Positions 27,847 to 36,092 of a stretch of 64,000 nucleotides of DNA are shown here, piece by piece. Position 1 is the stretch's first letter. Each line of letters opens with the position of its first letter. The position numbers and the translations under genes are program-made. The notes beneath the pieces were generated by a model. It made no database searches, had not been told where the DNA came from, and saw only the letters and a program-made list of their open reading frames with translations. Source of the DNA: Clostridium kluyveri DSM 555 (GTDB lineage: Bacteria > Bacillota > Clostridia > Clostridiales > Clostridiaceae); contig NC_009706.1 in NCBI RefSeq assembly GCF_000016505.1, positions 2,790,001 through 2,854,000 on the forward strand. The letters are read 5' to 3'.

Positions 27847-28722
27847 CTACACTTTCTCATTGACTTTTTTACCAAGTAATCCACTAGGCTTAAATATAAG
27901 TATAATTATTAATATAATATAAGCTATACCATCTGAAAGTTTTGTAGATATAAAAGCTTTGGTAAATATTTCTGATATGCCAAGTACAATTCCCCCCACC
28001 ATAGCACCGGGGATAAGTCCTATACCTCCTACAACTGCTGCTATAAAAGCTTTAAGTCCCGGTATCATTCCCATATATGGATCTATTTTAGGATATGACA
28101 TACCTATAAGAACCCCTGCTGCTGCCGCTAATGCAGAACCTATGGCGAAAGTTAAAGATATGGTATTGTTCACATTTATACCCATAAGTTCTGTAGCTTC
28201 CGTATCAAAAGACGCAGCTCTCATGGCCTTTCCCATTTTTGTTCTATAAACAATAATCTGCAGCAAAATAACTAATATAAAACAGATCAGCAAAGTGACA
28301 ATTTGCAGATTATTTATCTGAAAATCCCCTATTTTATAAAGTTTTACCTTTAAAAGTTCAGGAAATGGCCTAGGATTTGGTCCGAATATAACTCTAAAAC
28401 CGTTCTCAAGCAAAAGCGATATTCCCATAGAAGTAATAAATAAAGTTATTCTGGATGAATTTCTAAGGGGCTTATATGCAATTTTTTCAATTATTATTCC
28501 TAAAAGTGCACTTCCAACCATAGCAATTATTAAGGTAGGTATAAATCCTGAATTTAAATTTTTAACTGCCAAAAACCCAAAAAAAGCTCCTGCCATATAT
28601 ATGTCTCCATGTGCAAAATTCATAAGCTTTACTATGCCATACACCATAGTATATCCAATTGCTATTAAAGCATAAACACCCCCCAATGCTAGTCCATTAA
28701 CTAATTGCTGAGCAAAATTCAT
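27847..28722 (-). CDS. livH: Branched-chain amino acid ABC transporter permease LivH
   Basis: A 291-residue membrane permease with the LivH start NGLALGGVYALIAIGYTMVYGI and the conserved NFAHGDIYM. ACAGGAGGCAC precedes the ATG. It is the first gene of the liv operon; the promoter must lie in 28723-29050. Confidence 0.94.
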   Translation of the reverse strand: MNFAQQLVNGLALGGVYALIAIGYTMVYGIVKLMNFAHGDIYMAGAFFGFLAVKNLNSGFIPTLIIAMVGSALLGIIIEKIAYKPLRNSSRITLFITSMGISLLLENGFRVIFGPNPRPFPELLKVKLYKIGDFQINNLQIVTLLICFILVILLQIIVYRTKMGKAMRAASFDTEATELMGINVNNTISLTFAIGSALAAAAGVLIGMSYPKIDPYMGMIPGLKAFIAAVVGGIGLIPGAMVGGIVLGISEIFTKAFISTKLSDGIAYIILIIILIFKPSGLLGKKVNEKV

Positions 28723-29050
28723 AATGTGCCTCCTGTGTAAAAAGTTATATCTATAGTCATTAAATAAATTTTTACATTTTCTATAAATAAACGATTAATT
28801 ATGAACTAATTATATATTATATTTAGTTCATAATCAAGAATACTACTAAACAAAACAATATTCCTTACTAGACTATCAACTTTTATACTGGTTTTTTAAT
28901 AATACTTCAAAATGTTTTTAAGCTACTTGTATCAAGAATCGACTTTTATTGTACAAAATAATAATATTTACTAATTTACAGCTATTAAATTTTATTTTTT
29001 AGAGTTTTGTAACTAATATAATTATAATAGAATAGCATAATCTTGTAGAT
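28723..29050. other. Divergent intergenic region between livH and the molbindin gene
   Basis: About 330 nt of AT-rich DNA that must hold two divergent promoters. I see no riboswitch, leader peptide or strong dyad. GGAGG at 29061-29065 is the ribosome binding site for the plus-strand gene. Confidence 0.5.
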
Positions 29051-29072
29051 AAATCTTTATGGAGGCATTTTA

Positions 29073-29777
29073 ATGATTGCTAATTACCAGCCTTATGGAA
29101 ATTATTATGATGGCTTTGAATATTTCTGTCCCTGGGTACGATATAGCTCTAAGGCACATTATCCTTCAAATACAACTGCTGAAATGGCCTTAAGTGCCAG
29201 AAATCAATTTATAGGAAGAATTACTAAAATAACCAGGGGAGATGTAGTAGGTCAAGTAGTAGTTGATATTGGATGTGGAAATTCAATGTCGTCCGTAATC
29301 ACAACGGCTTCAATAGACCAGCTAAGATTAAGAGTAGGCTCACAAGTCAGAGTCATAGTTAAATCAACTAGTGTTATGATTATGAGTTCTTCATCCAATA
29401 TGACATCTAATTCCAATAATACGATGCCTGACTCTAATAGAATAATGCCTAATTCTAACAATATGATGCCTAATTCCAATAACATGATGCCCAACTCTAA
29501 TAAAATGATGCCTAATTCTAACAATACGATGCCTAAATCCAATGTGAAATCCGACAAAGAGAAATATAAGATGACATTAAGTGCTAGAAATCAGCTAAAA
29601 GGAAAAGTTACTAAAATAACTCAAGGAGATGTGGTAAGTCAAATATTGGTAGATACAGGTTGTAAAAATTTAGTATCTTCTGTAATTACAACAGCTTCCT
29701 TAAAGGATCTTGAAATTAAAGTAGGTTCAGAAGTTAAAGCTGTTATTAAGTCAACAGACGCTATGATAATGAAATAA
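29073..29777 (+). CDS. Two-domain molbindin (Mop/TOBE) with repetitive Asn-Met-Pro-Ser linker
   Basis: A 234-residue protein with two Mop domains, at about 37-104 and 166-234, each starting LSARNQ and containing GxITxxTxGDVVxQ(V/I)xVD and SSVITTAS. Mop domains bind molybdate or tungstate oxyanions. The linker (about 107-160) consists of some six 7-residue units of the type MMPNSNN. The first 36 residues are rich in Tyr and other aromatics and match no Mop protein I know. No Mo transporter or cofactor gene is adjacent. Likely a cytosolic oxyanion store; the function of linker and head is unknown. Confidence 0.88.
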   Translation: MIANYQPYGNYYDGFEYFCPWVRYSSKAHYPSNTTAEMALSARNQFIGRITKITRGDVVGQVVVDIGCGNSMSSVITTASIDQLRLRVGSQVRVIVKSTSVMIMSSSSNMTSNSNNTMPDSNRIMPNSNNMMPNSNNMMPNSNKMMPNSNNTMPKSNVKSDKEKYKMTLSARNQLKGKVTKITQGDVVSQILVDTGCKNLVSSVITTASLKDLEIKVGSEVKAVIKSTDAMIMK

Positions 29778-29850
29778 TTATTTTCATTATAAGTTAAAGT
29801 CTTAATTATATTATCAAATTATAATATATTCCATAAATATTATACACAAC

Positions 29851-29902
29851 AAAAAAGCTGTCTCAAAACAATAAATAAATTACCATAAAAGACAGCTTTT
29901 TT
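29851..29902. terminator. Bidirectional terminator between molbindin and peptide deformylase genes
   Basis: AAAAAAGCTGTCT / AGACAGCTTTTTT: an A-run, a stem and a T-run readable in both directions, between two convergent genes. Confidence 0.85.
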
Positions 29903-29925
29903 AATATATTACTTAAGTTAATACT

Positions 29926-30378
29926 TTACTTCATATATTCAGTTACCAAATCAGTAAAAAGTATACCTTTCAAATGATCTATTTCATGACAAAAACATTT
30001 GGCTAAATCTTTTGTACCTTTTAATATAATTTTACTTCCCTCTTCATTTAATGCTTCTATTATAACTTTTGCAGGTCTTTTTAACTTTCCGAACACATTA
30101 GGAATGCTCAAACATCCTTCTATGACCTCTTGTTCTCCTGCACACTTAATTATTTTTGGATTGACTAATTTTATAAGTCCTTGTCCCATATCTATTACAG
30201 CCAATCTTTTCAATATACCAATTTGTGGAGCTGCCAAGCCCCCGCCATTTTCTGTATCATACATGGTATCAGCCATATCATTTAAAATTTGTCTTATTTT
30301 ATTATCTACTGCTTTCACTTCTTTACTTTTTTTTCTCAATATATCATCACCAAAAAGCCTAATTTGTCTTAATGCCAT
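29926..30378 (-). CDS. def: Peptide deformylase
   Basis: Removes the formyl group from the N-terminus of new proteins. 150 residues with the three motifs GGGLAAPQIG (45-54), EGCLSIP with metal ligand Cys89, and HEIDH with His131, Glu132 and His135. It is not beside fmt or priA, its usual partners, but starts one base after the stop codon of an XRE regulator (TAG directly followed by ATG). It is probably a second deformylase under private control. Confidence 0.93.
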   Translation of the reverse strand: MALRQIRLFGDDILRKKSKEVKAVDNKIRQILNDMADTMYDTENGGGLAAPQIGILKRLAVIDMGQGLIKLVNPKIIKCAGEQEVIEGCLSIPNVFGKLKRPAKVIIEALNEEGSKIILKGTKDLAKCFCHEIDHLKGILFTDLVTEYMK

Positions 30379-30615
30379 CTAAACAACCCCTCTACTTTGC
30401 TGTGCTCTTGATTTTCTTTTACTTTTCTTAAAGAGAAAGACTTCTTCTATAAAGCAATTAAATATATTACTGATATCATAAGCTAACCATATAGAGGGCT
30501 CAAATTTTTCTGTCTCAATAGCATTTATTGCTTGCCTTGATACTCCTACAAGTTTTCCTAACTGTTCTTGAGTCAATCCAAGAGATTCTCGCAATTCTTT
30601 TAATCGATTTTTCAT
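30379..30615 (-). CDS. XRE-family (Cro/CI-type) regulator preceding peptide deformylase
   Basis: A 78-residue helix-turn-helix protein; LTQEQLGKLVGVSRQAINAIE (about 14-34) is the HTH, followed by the KFEPS...AYDISNIF pattern common to small clostridial XRE regulators. A basic tail follows. The stop codon abuts the def start, so the two are one operon. Two direct copies of ATGTAAGGTTA flank its promoter, which suggests autoregulation. Confidence 0.88.
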   Translation of the reverse strand: MKNRLKELRESLGLTQEQLGKLVGVSRQAINAIETEKFEPSIWLAYDISNIFNCFIEEVFLFKKSKRKSRAQQSRGVV

Positions 30616-30635
30616 AAATCATCACTCCTGTAATG

Positions 30636-30693
30636 TTAACCTTACATAAGTATTGTAACATTATTTAGTTTATATATCAAGCTAACCTTACAT
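30636..30693 (-). promoter_or_regulatory. Promoter of the XRE-def operon flanked by twin operators
   Basis: Minus strand: TTGATA (30675-30680), 17-nt spacer, TACAAT (30652-30657). The 11-mer ATGTAAGGTTA occurs on both sides, at 30682-30693 just upstream of the -35 and at 30636-30647 just downstream of the -10. The symmetric placement is what an autorepressor would need; binding is inferred. Confidence 0.7.
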
Positions 30694-30749
30694 CAATAAT
30701 CTTTACAGCAAATAATTTTAAATATTATTCTTAATTATTACTATATATT

Positions 30750-30897
30750 AAGTGATTCTTGGATTCATGTGGAATTTACTCATAAAGAATACCCCTTTTC
30801 ACCATGAATTTAGAAGAACTTATCCAAGGGCACAGCAGTGCTTATCTCCTACTTTTAAGAATATGGGAGTGCTAGCAATGGTGGCCTTCGGATAAAA
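30750..30897 (+). repeat. Dispersed structured element, copy C
   Basis: Begins AAGTGATTCTTGGATTCA, ends TTCGGATAAAA. The left stem ATTCATG / CATGAAT differs from the other copies on both strands yet still pairs. The middle hairpin is CTCCTA / TGGGAG, and the closing stem TTATCC-AAGG pairs with CCTT-C-GGATAA. It lies upstream of the XRE-def operon and downstream of the SGNH hydrolase gene. Confidence 0.85.
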
Positions 30898-30901
30898 AAT
30901 A

Positions 30902-30945
30902 ACGTGCCCCAATTTTTATTTACATAAACATAGGCACGCTTTTAA
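30902..30945 (-). terminator. Terminator after the SGNH hydrolase gene
   Basis: GCGTGCC / GGCACGT stem with a long AT loop, followed on the minus strand by TATTTTTTAT. It lies 23-66 nt past the stop codon. Confidence 0.7.
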
Positions 30946-30967
30946 TAAAAAATCAATAAAAATTTAT

Positions 30968-32140
30968 TTAATCTGCCGTATCGGCTTCTATACTAAAATT
31001 TAATGTTCTATCTTGTTTCATCTGTTTCCCATTTTTATCATGACACTGTTTCCTCACAGTCAATGTGTAACTTTCTCCTGGAGTATATCCTACAGTGGGT
31101 GGATAAACTATTATACTTTTGTTGTTTTGTCCCAATTCTAAAGTTGTATTTACCTCATTACCTTTACTACCTGTAACTATAATTGCATCTTTAGTGGAGT
31201 CATCAAATTCTACCTCTCCCGTAAAAGTAATTGTCCATTTTTTATCCGCAGCTACCAATCCATCTTTTTTTACCTTTGCATCCACAAGCAAATCATATAT
31301 AGCAGCATGTCCTATTGTTGTGGGATGAGGATCAATCATCATATTAGATAAGCTAAAGTTAACAGCACCAGAAGTTGTTTTAAGCTTTTCATAAACATCT
31401 ACTATGTTGCAGTTATTAGTTTGTATTTTTATAGTTTTATTAATACGATTAATAATAGAATCAAATGCAGAATACATAGGATCCTTGGAATTAAAGGGGT
31501 TGTACAAAGTCAAAACATATATTTCTGATTCAGGTGCAATCTCTTTTATTGTTTTAATAATTTTAGGAAAATCACTTTGAAATTGAAGTATTCCTGAATT
31601 TAAACTTTGAAGTAAAGTTCCAGAACTTACTATTCCAGCTAATATAGCATCCTTATTGGGATTTGATGCAACAGCTAGAGCTAATTCAGTCTGATAATTA
31701 GGATTGTCATCCTTATTTACTCCAAATGCCTGACAAACAGCTTCAATTACAGGAGAAAGAAGATTATTCCCGCCAATACTTATTGTTATAATTTTTGCAT
31801 CCTTGACTGCCTCTTTATATTCATCAGTTTGAAATTTTGTCAACAAATCACTGCTTTTGTCTCCCGATACAGATAGATTCTGTAAATTTACTTCTCCATA
31901 TCTGCCAAGTGTCTCTAAATGTTTATGAAAAAGATCTACATATCCTTTACCTGAATCAGCGCTCATTCCACAAGAAATAGAATCTCCTAGTGCCAGGTAA
32001 TTTATACTGGATGAAGTTTGTGACATATTTACACTACTAATTTCATCTGCTTTAACTGAAGATATGCTTATAGTACTCATGAAAACAAATATAAATGCAA
32101 GAAATATTGTGAAAAGATTACTGCCTGTAATTTTCTTCAT
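30968..32140 (-). CDS. Secreted SGNH/GDSL-type hydrolase with C-terminal Ig-like domain
   Basis: A 390-residue exported esterase or lipase-like enzyme. Signal peptide 1-31. SGNH blocks: ALGDSIS with Ser54, the Gly in VSGDKSSD, GGNN at 123-126 and DPHP with Asp270/His272. The last ~95 residues form an Ig-like beta domain (SbsA/Big_5 pattern, WTITFTGEVEF...ESYTLTV), similar in kind to that on the S41 protease at 8099. Probable cell-surface deacylase; substrate unknown. Confidence 0.88.
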   Translation of the reverse strand: MKKITGSNLFTIFLAFIFVFMSTISISSVKADEISSVNMSQTSSSINYLALGDSISCGMSADSGKGYVDLFHKHLETLGRYGEVNLQNLSVSGDKSSDLLTKFQTDEYKEAVKDAKIITISIGGNNLLSPVIEAVCQAFGVNKDDNPNYQTELALAVASNPNKDAILAGIVSSGTLLQSLNSGILQFQSDFPKIIKTIKEIAPESEIYVLTLYNPFNSKDPMYSAFDSIINRINKTIKIQTNNCNIVDVYEKLKTTSGAVNFSLSNMMIDPHPTTIGHAAIYDLLVDAKVKKDGLVAADKKWTITFTGEVEFDDSTKDAIIVTGSKGNEVNTTLELGQNNKSIIVYPPTVGYTPGESYTLTVRKQCHDKNGKQMKQDRTLNFSIEADTAD

Positions 32141-32432
32141 TAATAAATCACATCCTTATAAATAGCTTATAGTTATGATAACAATGACATTATAAAAACT
32201 TAACTTTAAAATATGGAATCCATTCTTGAGCCTACAAACTCCATTCGAACCTAATAGCGATTTTATAACTCATTATCCTGTTATAACCAATTTCTTATAT
32301 TTACTGGTTTAATTATAATCACTACAGCACAATAATTCCATATTTTTTATAAAAATCGCACAAAAAACTTCATCTGATTTAATTTAATGAATATATGTTA
32401 GGCATGTGTTTTGTATAAATTTCTTCATTAAT

Positions 32433-32693
32433 CTAGCTTAATTTATTATTTAACTGCCATAAATAATTTTCATGGTCTTCATCATATATTATAAAACTAC
32501 ATTTCTTCAAAACTCTTTGAGAAGCAATATTGTTTTTATCTGTTCCGGCAATAACTCTTAAAACCTTCTTATCACTCAATGCCCATTGACACATACTTTT
32601 TACGACTTCTGTCATATATATTACATCAAACAATACCTTGAATTGTTCTAGATTCAAAGGTATTATTGTCAACCTTCTGATATTTAATTTCAT
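32433..32693 (-). pseudogene. Internally deleted GNAT acetyltransferase remnant
   Basis: An 86-codon open frame joins the N-terminus of a RimJ/RimL-like acetyltransferase (about residues 1-22) to its C-terminal part, which keeps the (Y)MTEVVKSMCQWALSD strand-helix and the NIASQRVLKKCSF segment. About 70-80 residues holding most of the acetyl-CoA site are missing. A GGGGAG ribosome binding site is kept. The deletion is in frame, so a short protein could be made, but activity is unlikely. Confidence 0.75.
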
Positions 32694-32946
32694 TTTAATT
32701 CTCCCCTGGATTTTTCCATTACATTCTTTGGTATATAAATATACTTTCCATCAATATAATTTTGAATTGTAAATATGAGTTTTAATGACAATACATCTAC
32801 TACTCACATACAATCAACGTTAACACAAAAATTACACTTCCTTTACTTTCAAATTTTTAGCATTAAGTAAGTTTATGATTTGAAACTACTAGTGAAATAA
32901 ACATCAGTGACTTTTATAGTTATGGGGTTCAAAGAAAATCATTTCC
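32694..32946. other. Region between GNAT remnant and the distal end of CRISPR array 1
   Basis: About 250 nt, AT-rich. No gene or clear regulatory signal. The first, worn CRISPR repeat begins at 32947. Confidence 0.5.
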
Positions 32947-33765
32947 ATCTAAATATAAACCTTGTTAAGGTTCAACGAGTTTCTTACCAATGCTCCAGAA
33001 TATTGCAATGCAATTTAAATACAATCCTTGTTAAGGTTCAACTATATGCTATAGACGCAAATTCCCTTATACCTTTCATTTAAATACAATCCTTGTTAAG
33101 GTTCAACTATAAAAGAATACATAAAACAAAAGAAGATAGTTGTATTTAAATACAATCCTTGTTAAGGTTCAACTAATGTACTGGTAATAGATAACAAACA
33201 AGCTGTAGAATTTAAATACAATCCTTGTTAAAGTTCAACGGATAAATAGATGAATCAATATGCATTACTTATTTATTTAAATACAATCCTTGTTAAAGTT
33301 CAACCCTTTACGAATAACAATATAATTTCCTCTATCTAAAATTTAAATACAATCCTTGTTAAAGTTCAACGGATAGCTGCGGCGCTAGGGCCATTACTTT
33401 TAATTTATTTAAATACAATCCTTGTTAAAGTTCAACCTTATAAATCACTTTGTATCACCAACACTCCTTTCTATTTAAATACAATCCTTGTTAAAGTTCA
33501 ACTATTTTCATCTAATTCAAATTCATCTGGATAAATCAATTTAAATACAATCCTTGTTAAAGTTCAACTATTGCAGAGGGAATTATGTATATAGCATACC
33601 TTTATTTAAATACAATCCTTGTTAAAGTTCAACTTTCCGAGGAAGACCAATGTCCCCTTCGGTATTTTGATTTAAATACAATCCTTGTTAAAGTTCAACA
33701 TATTTACACAGTTCTACTTCTATATTGTTAAGATTATTTAAATACAATCCTTGTTAAAGTTCAAC
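32947..33765 (-). CRISPR. CRISPR array 1, leader-distal segment (13 repeats)
   Basis: Thirteen 30-nt repeats with 35-36-nt spacers. On the plus strand the repeat reads ATTTAAATACAATCCTTG then TTAAAGTTCAAC; transcription is judged to be on the minus strand because the leader lies at the high-coordinate end. The first repeat (32947-32976) is degenerate, marking the old end. Repeats 2-4 (33013, 33078, 33144) carry GGTTCAAC; those from 33210 on carry AGTTCAAC. The array continues beyond an insertion sequence at 35194. Confidence 0.97.
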
Positions 33766-33874
33766 CATCAGCACCTTTTGCAGTAATCACAAATGTTACC
33801 TCTTAAGCCCCTAAATAGGTTTGGACCATTACATCTATATTTATTATAATGTAGAAAGTGATTGGAGGTAAACT

Positions 33875-34204
33875 ATGAAAGGAAAAAGTTATACGAAAGA
33901 ATTAAAAGAAGAGGTATTAAGAGAAGTGAAAGAAGTAGGAAATGTTTCACTGGTATCAAGGAGACATGGGCTCTCAAAATCAACTATATTTACGTGGATA
34001 AGGAATTCTAAGGATAAGGATGAGATTAAAATTAAGCCTGGTAGAAAAGCTTTAGTTGAGGGAGAAAAAGAACTTGAAAATGAGCTGACAGAGGTAACAA
34101 AAGAAAATGATCATCTAAAAAAATTGTTAGGAGAAAAAGATTTAGAAATAGCAATTCTTAGAGATTTAATAAAAAAATCAAACCCTCAATTAAGGAAAAA
34201 GTAG
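33875..34204 (+). CDS. IS3-family transposase OrfA
   Basis: A 109-residue HTH_Tnp_1 protein: the HTH is in EVGNVSLVSRRHGLSKSTIF (about 18-38) with WIR after it, followed by a leucine-zipper-like helix to the C-terminus. TTGGAGG precedes the ATG. Near its end (34171-34177) lies the slippery heptamer A AAA AAA that leads by -1 frameshift into OrfB to give the OrfAB transposase. Confidence 0.92.
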   Translation: MKGKSYTKELKEEVLREVKEVGNVSLVSRRHGLSKSTIFTWIRNSKDKDEIKIKPGRKALVEGEKELENELTEVTKENDHLKKLLGEKDLEIAILRDLIKKSNPQLRKK

Positions 34205-35130
34205 AAATAGCTAAAAAGTATATAGAGCAAGGATACAATGCAGTATTTGTACTTAAAGTAGTTAAACTCGGAAGATCAACATATTACTATAATTTAAGTG
34301 TAGAAGGCAAAGAAAAGACTAGGCCTAAAGGTGGAAAGCCAAAAGGATATAGTATAAACAGAGATGGTGAGAAAGTATGCGATGATCAGATTAAGGAATT
34401 TATTTTGGAGGCCATTGACGGGGATGCTATTAACTATGGATATAGAAAAATAACTTACCATTTAAGAAAATATTGTAATCTTGTGATTAATCATAAGAAG
34501 GTTTATCGGCTTTGCAAAGAGCTCAGAATACTTAAAGATCAGAGAATAATTAGAACTAAAATAAAGAGAAATATTGCAATTAACAGAACTATAACAGGCT
34601 CAAATCAACTATGGGAAATGGATATAAAATATGGCTATATAGAAGGTGAGGATAAATTCTTCTACTTACTAAATTTAATTGATATCTTTGATAGGAGCAT
34701 TATAGATTACCACATGGGTTTACACTGTGAGGCTAAAGATGCTGCAGCACTACTGAGGAAGTGCTTAATAAGAAGAAACTTGTTTGAGGAAGACTCTAAA
34801 AAGCCAGTAATAAGAACAGACAACGGACCCCAGTTTATAAGTCATAAATTTGATGAATGCTGTGAAGAACTTAAAATTGAACATGAGAGAATACCAGTGA
34901 AGACGCCAAATAAAAACGCACATGTAGAATCATTTCACAGAATACTTGAGGATGAGTGTTTAAAAATTAATGAATTTCAAAGCTATGGAGAAGCATACAA
35001 AATAGTAAATGAATTTATGGAATTCTACAATAATAGGAGATTACATTCAAGTTTAAGATTTATGGCTCCACATGAATTTTATAACCTTTATTTTGAAGAA
35101 AACCTAACAAACATTCAAATAAGGGTCTAA
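34162..35130 (+). CDS. IS3-family transposase OrfB (expressed by -1 frameshift from orfA)
   Basis: The frame opens after a stop at 34159-34161 and is entered from orfA at the heptamer 34171-34177. It has the HTH_21 region (YRKITYHLRKYCNLV) and the rve integrase core with catalytic Asp (codon 34621, in WEMDIKYG), Asp (34819, in RTDNGPQF) and Glu (34927, in HVESFHRIL). The last two are 35 residues apart, the DD(35)E spacing of IS3. No stop or frameshift breaks it, so it is probably active. An internal TTG at 34405 is not needed as a start. Confidence 0.9.
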   Translation, partial: RFNKKIKPSIKEKVEIAKKYIEQGYNAVFVLKVVKLGRSTYYYNLSVEGKEKTRPKGGKPKGYSINRDGEKVCDDQIKEFILEAIDGDAINYGYRKITYHLRKYCNLVINHKKVYRLCKELRILKDQRIIRTKIKRNIAINRTITGSNQLWEMDIKYGYIEGEDKFFYLLNLIDIFDRSIIDYHMGLHCEAKDAAALLRKCLIRRNLFEEDSKKPVIRTDNGPQFISHKFDECCEELKIEHERIPVKTPNKNAHVESFHRILEDECLKINEFQSYGEAYKIVNEFMEFYNNRRLHSSLRFMAPHEFYNLYFEENLTNIQIRV

Positions 35131-35193
35131 ATTTAATAGAAATGAAGAATTTATTAGATTCTGTCCAAAACGAGGGGGTTAATCCGTTACTGT

Positions 35194-35615
35194 ATTTAAA
35201 TACAATCCTTGTTAAAGTTCAACTTGTACATAGTTACTAGGGTTGCCCCGTTTATGGATTTAAATACAATCCTTGTTAAAGTTCAACGCATCTGCAAACT
35301 CTCCTAAAACTGCGGTTGTGTCCATTTAAATACAATCCTTGTTAAAGTTCAACCTCGCAAAGTTCTTTTCAAACATCTCAAGAGCCTGATTTAAATACAA
35401 TCCTTGTTAAAGTTCAACTCTGAATTAACTACAAATATAACGTTGTCTCTTATGATTTAAATACAATCCTTGTTAAAGTTCAACCCAAGGATTTAATAGA
35501 AGAAATACATAATTTAGAATTTAAATACAATCCTTGTTAAAGTTCAACAGTAGTTGCTGTAAGAGGTGCCATATCAATATTAGGTATTTAAATACAATCC
35601 TTGTTAAAGTTCAAC
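35194..35615 (-). CRISPR. CRISPR array 1, leader-proximal segment (7 repeats)
   Basis: Seven repeats at 35194, 35258, 35324, 35389, 35455, 35519 and 35586, all of the AGTTCAAC type, with 34-37-nt spacers. With the segment before the IS the array totals 20 repeats and 19 spacers. It directly follows the leader and the cas2 gene of the type I-B operon, read on the minus strand. Confidence 0.97.
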
Positions 35616-35793
35616 TAATGTAAAATGCCTATTTCTTATTTTTATTATATTACTTAAAACCGTATAAATAAAGGCTTTCGTTGAAATTTTTCCAACCATT
35701 TTTCATATTTTATAAAATGTATATAAAGAGTGGTGTAATGCTAGTGATTTGATAACATTACACCACTTTTACCTTATTATGAGGTTGGAAAAA
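35616..35793 (-). promoter_or_regulatory. Leader of CRISPR array 1 with nested inverted repeats
   Basis: The first ~85 nt next to the array are conserved at array 2 and the solo repeat (shared blocks GTAAAAT, TTTTTATTATAT, ATAAATAAAG). Farther out are an outer inverted repeat, AATTTTTCCAACC (35685-35697) / GGTTGGAAAAATT (35783-35795), and an inner hairpin, AGTGGTGTAATG (35729-35740) / CATTACACCACT (35756-35767). The inner hairpin followed by T-rich sequence may end cas2 transcription. Confidence 0.85.
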
Positions 35794-36078
35794 TTAAAGT
35801 ATTAAATTTTCCGTATTCTTTTCATTTATACCCAAAGTTTCCTCATCAAAACAACTGTCATTTATAAGCTTTATAATTGTAACGAAGTCTTTATCCTGCA
35901 CAATCTTGTTTAATTCACTTTTCAATTTTATAAGTTTTGAAGGAGTTATGGCCCCTCTAAAAACAGAATTTTGATGGTGATGGAAATATTTTTTACATAT
36001 TTTAAAAACTTTATTAACCCTTTTCTCATTCACATCATAAAATACAAATGCATAATTGAAGTTAAAATTTTTCCCCAC
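35794..36078 (-). CDS. cas2: CRISPR-associated endonuclease Cas2
   Basis: A 94-residue ferredoxin-fold protein of the Cas1-Cas2 spacer integrase. The conserved Asp15 lies in FVFYDV, and the type I-B pattern NSVFRGAIT follows. It is the last gene of the cas operon, 14 nt after cas1; its stop codon overlaps the outer arm of the leader inverted repeat. Confidence 0.95.
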   Translation of the reverse strand: MGKNFNFNYAFVFYDVNEKRVNKVFKICKKYFHHHQNSVFRGAITPSKLIKLKSELNKIVQDKDFVTIIKLINDSCFDEETLGINEKNTENLIL

Positions 36079-36092
36079 AAAAATCCTCCTTA

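Larger units (their letters stand above)
33800..35185 (+). mobile_element. IS3-family insertion sequence inside a CRISPR spacer
   Basis: 1386 bp. Imperfect inverted ends: TTAAGCCCCTAAATAGGTTTGGAC on the left (in part) and TTAACCCCCTCGTTTTGGAC on the right. The 5-bp target duplication GTTAC is at 33795-33799 and 35186-35190. Removing the element and one GTTAC restores a single 37-nt spacer, in line with the other spacers, which fixes the boundaries. It carries orfA and orfB with a programmed -1 frameshift site and looks intact. It is transcribed opposite to the array. Confidence 0.9.

Noticed and set aside
34204-34405. Transposase orfA and orfB as two broken pieces of a dead gene
   Set aside because: The apparent gap is covered by the orfB frame entered through a programmed -1 frameshift at 34171-34177, as is normal for IS3.
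33802-35183. IS boundaries at the TGGACC / TGGACA inner repeats
   Set aside because: With those ends the leftover flanks do not form a spacer of normal length; the GTTAC duplication with outer ends gives exactly 37 nt.
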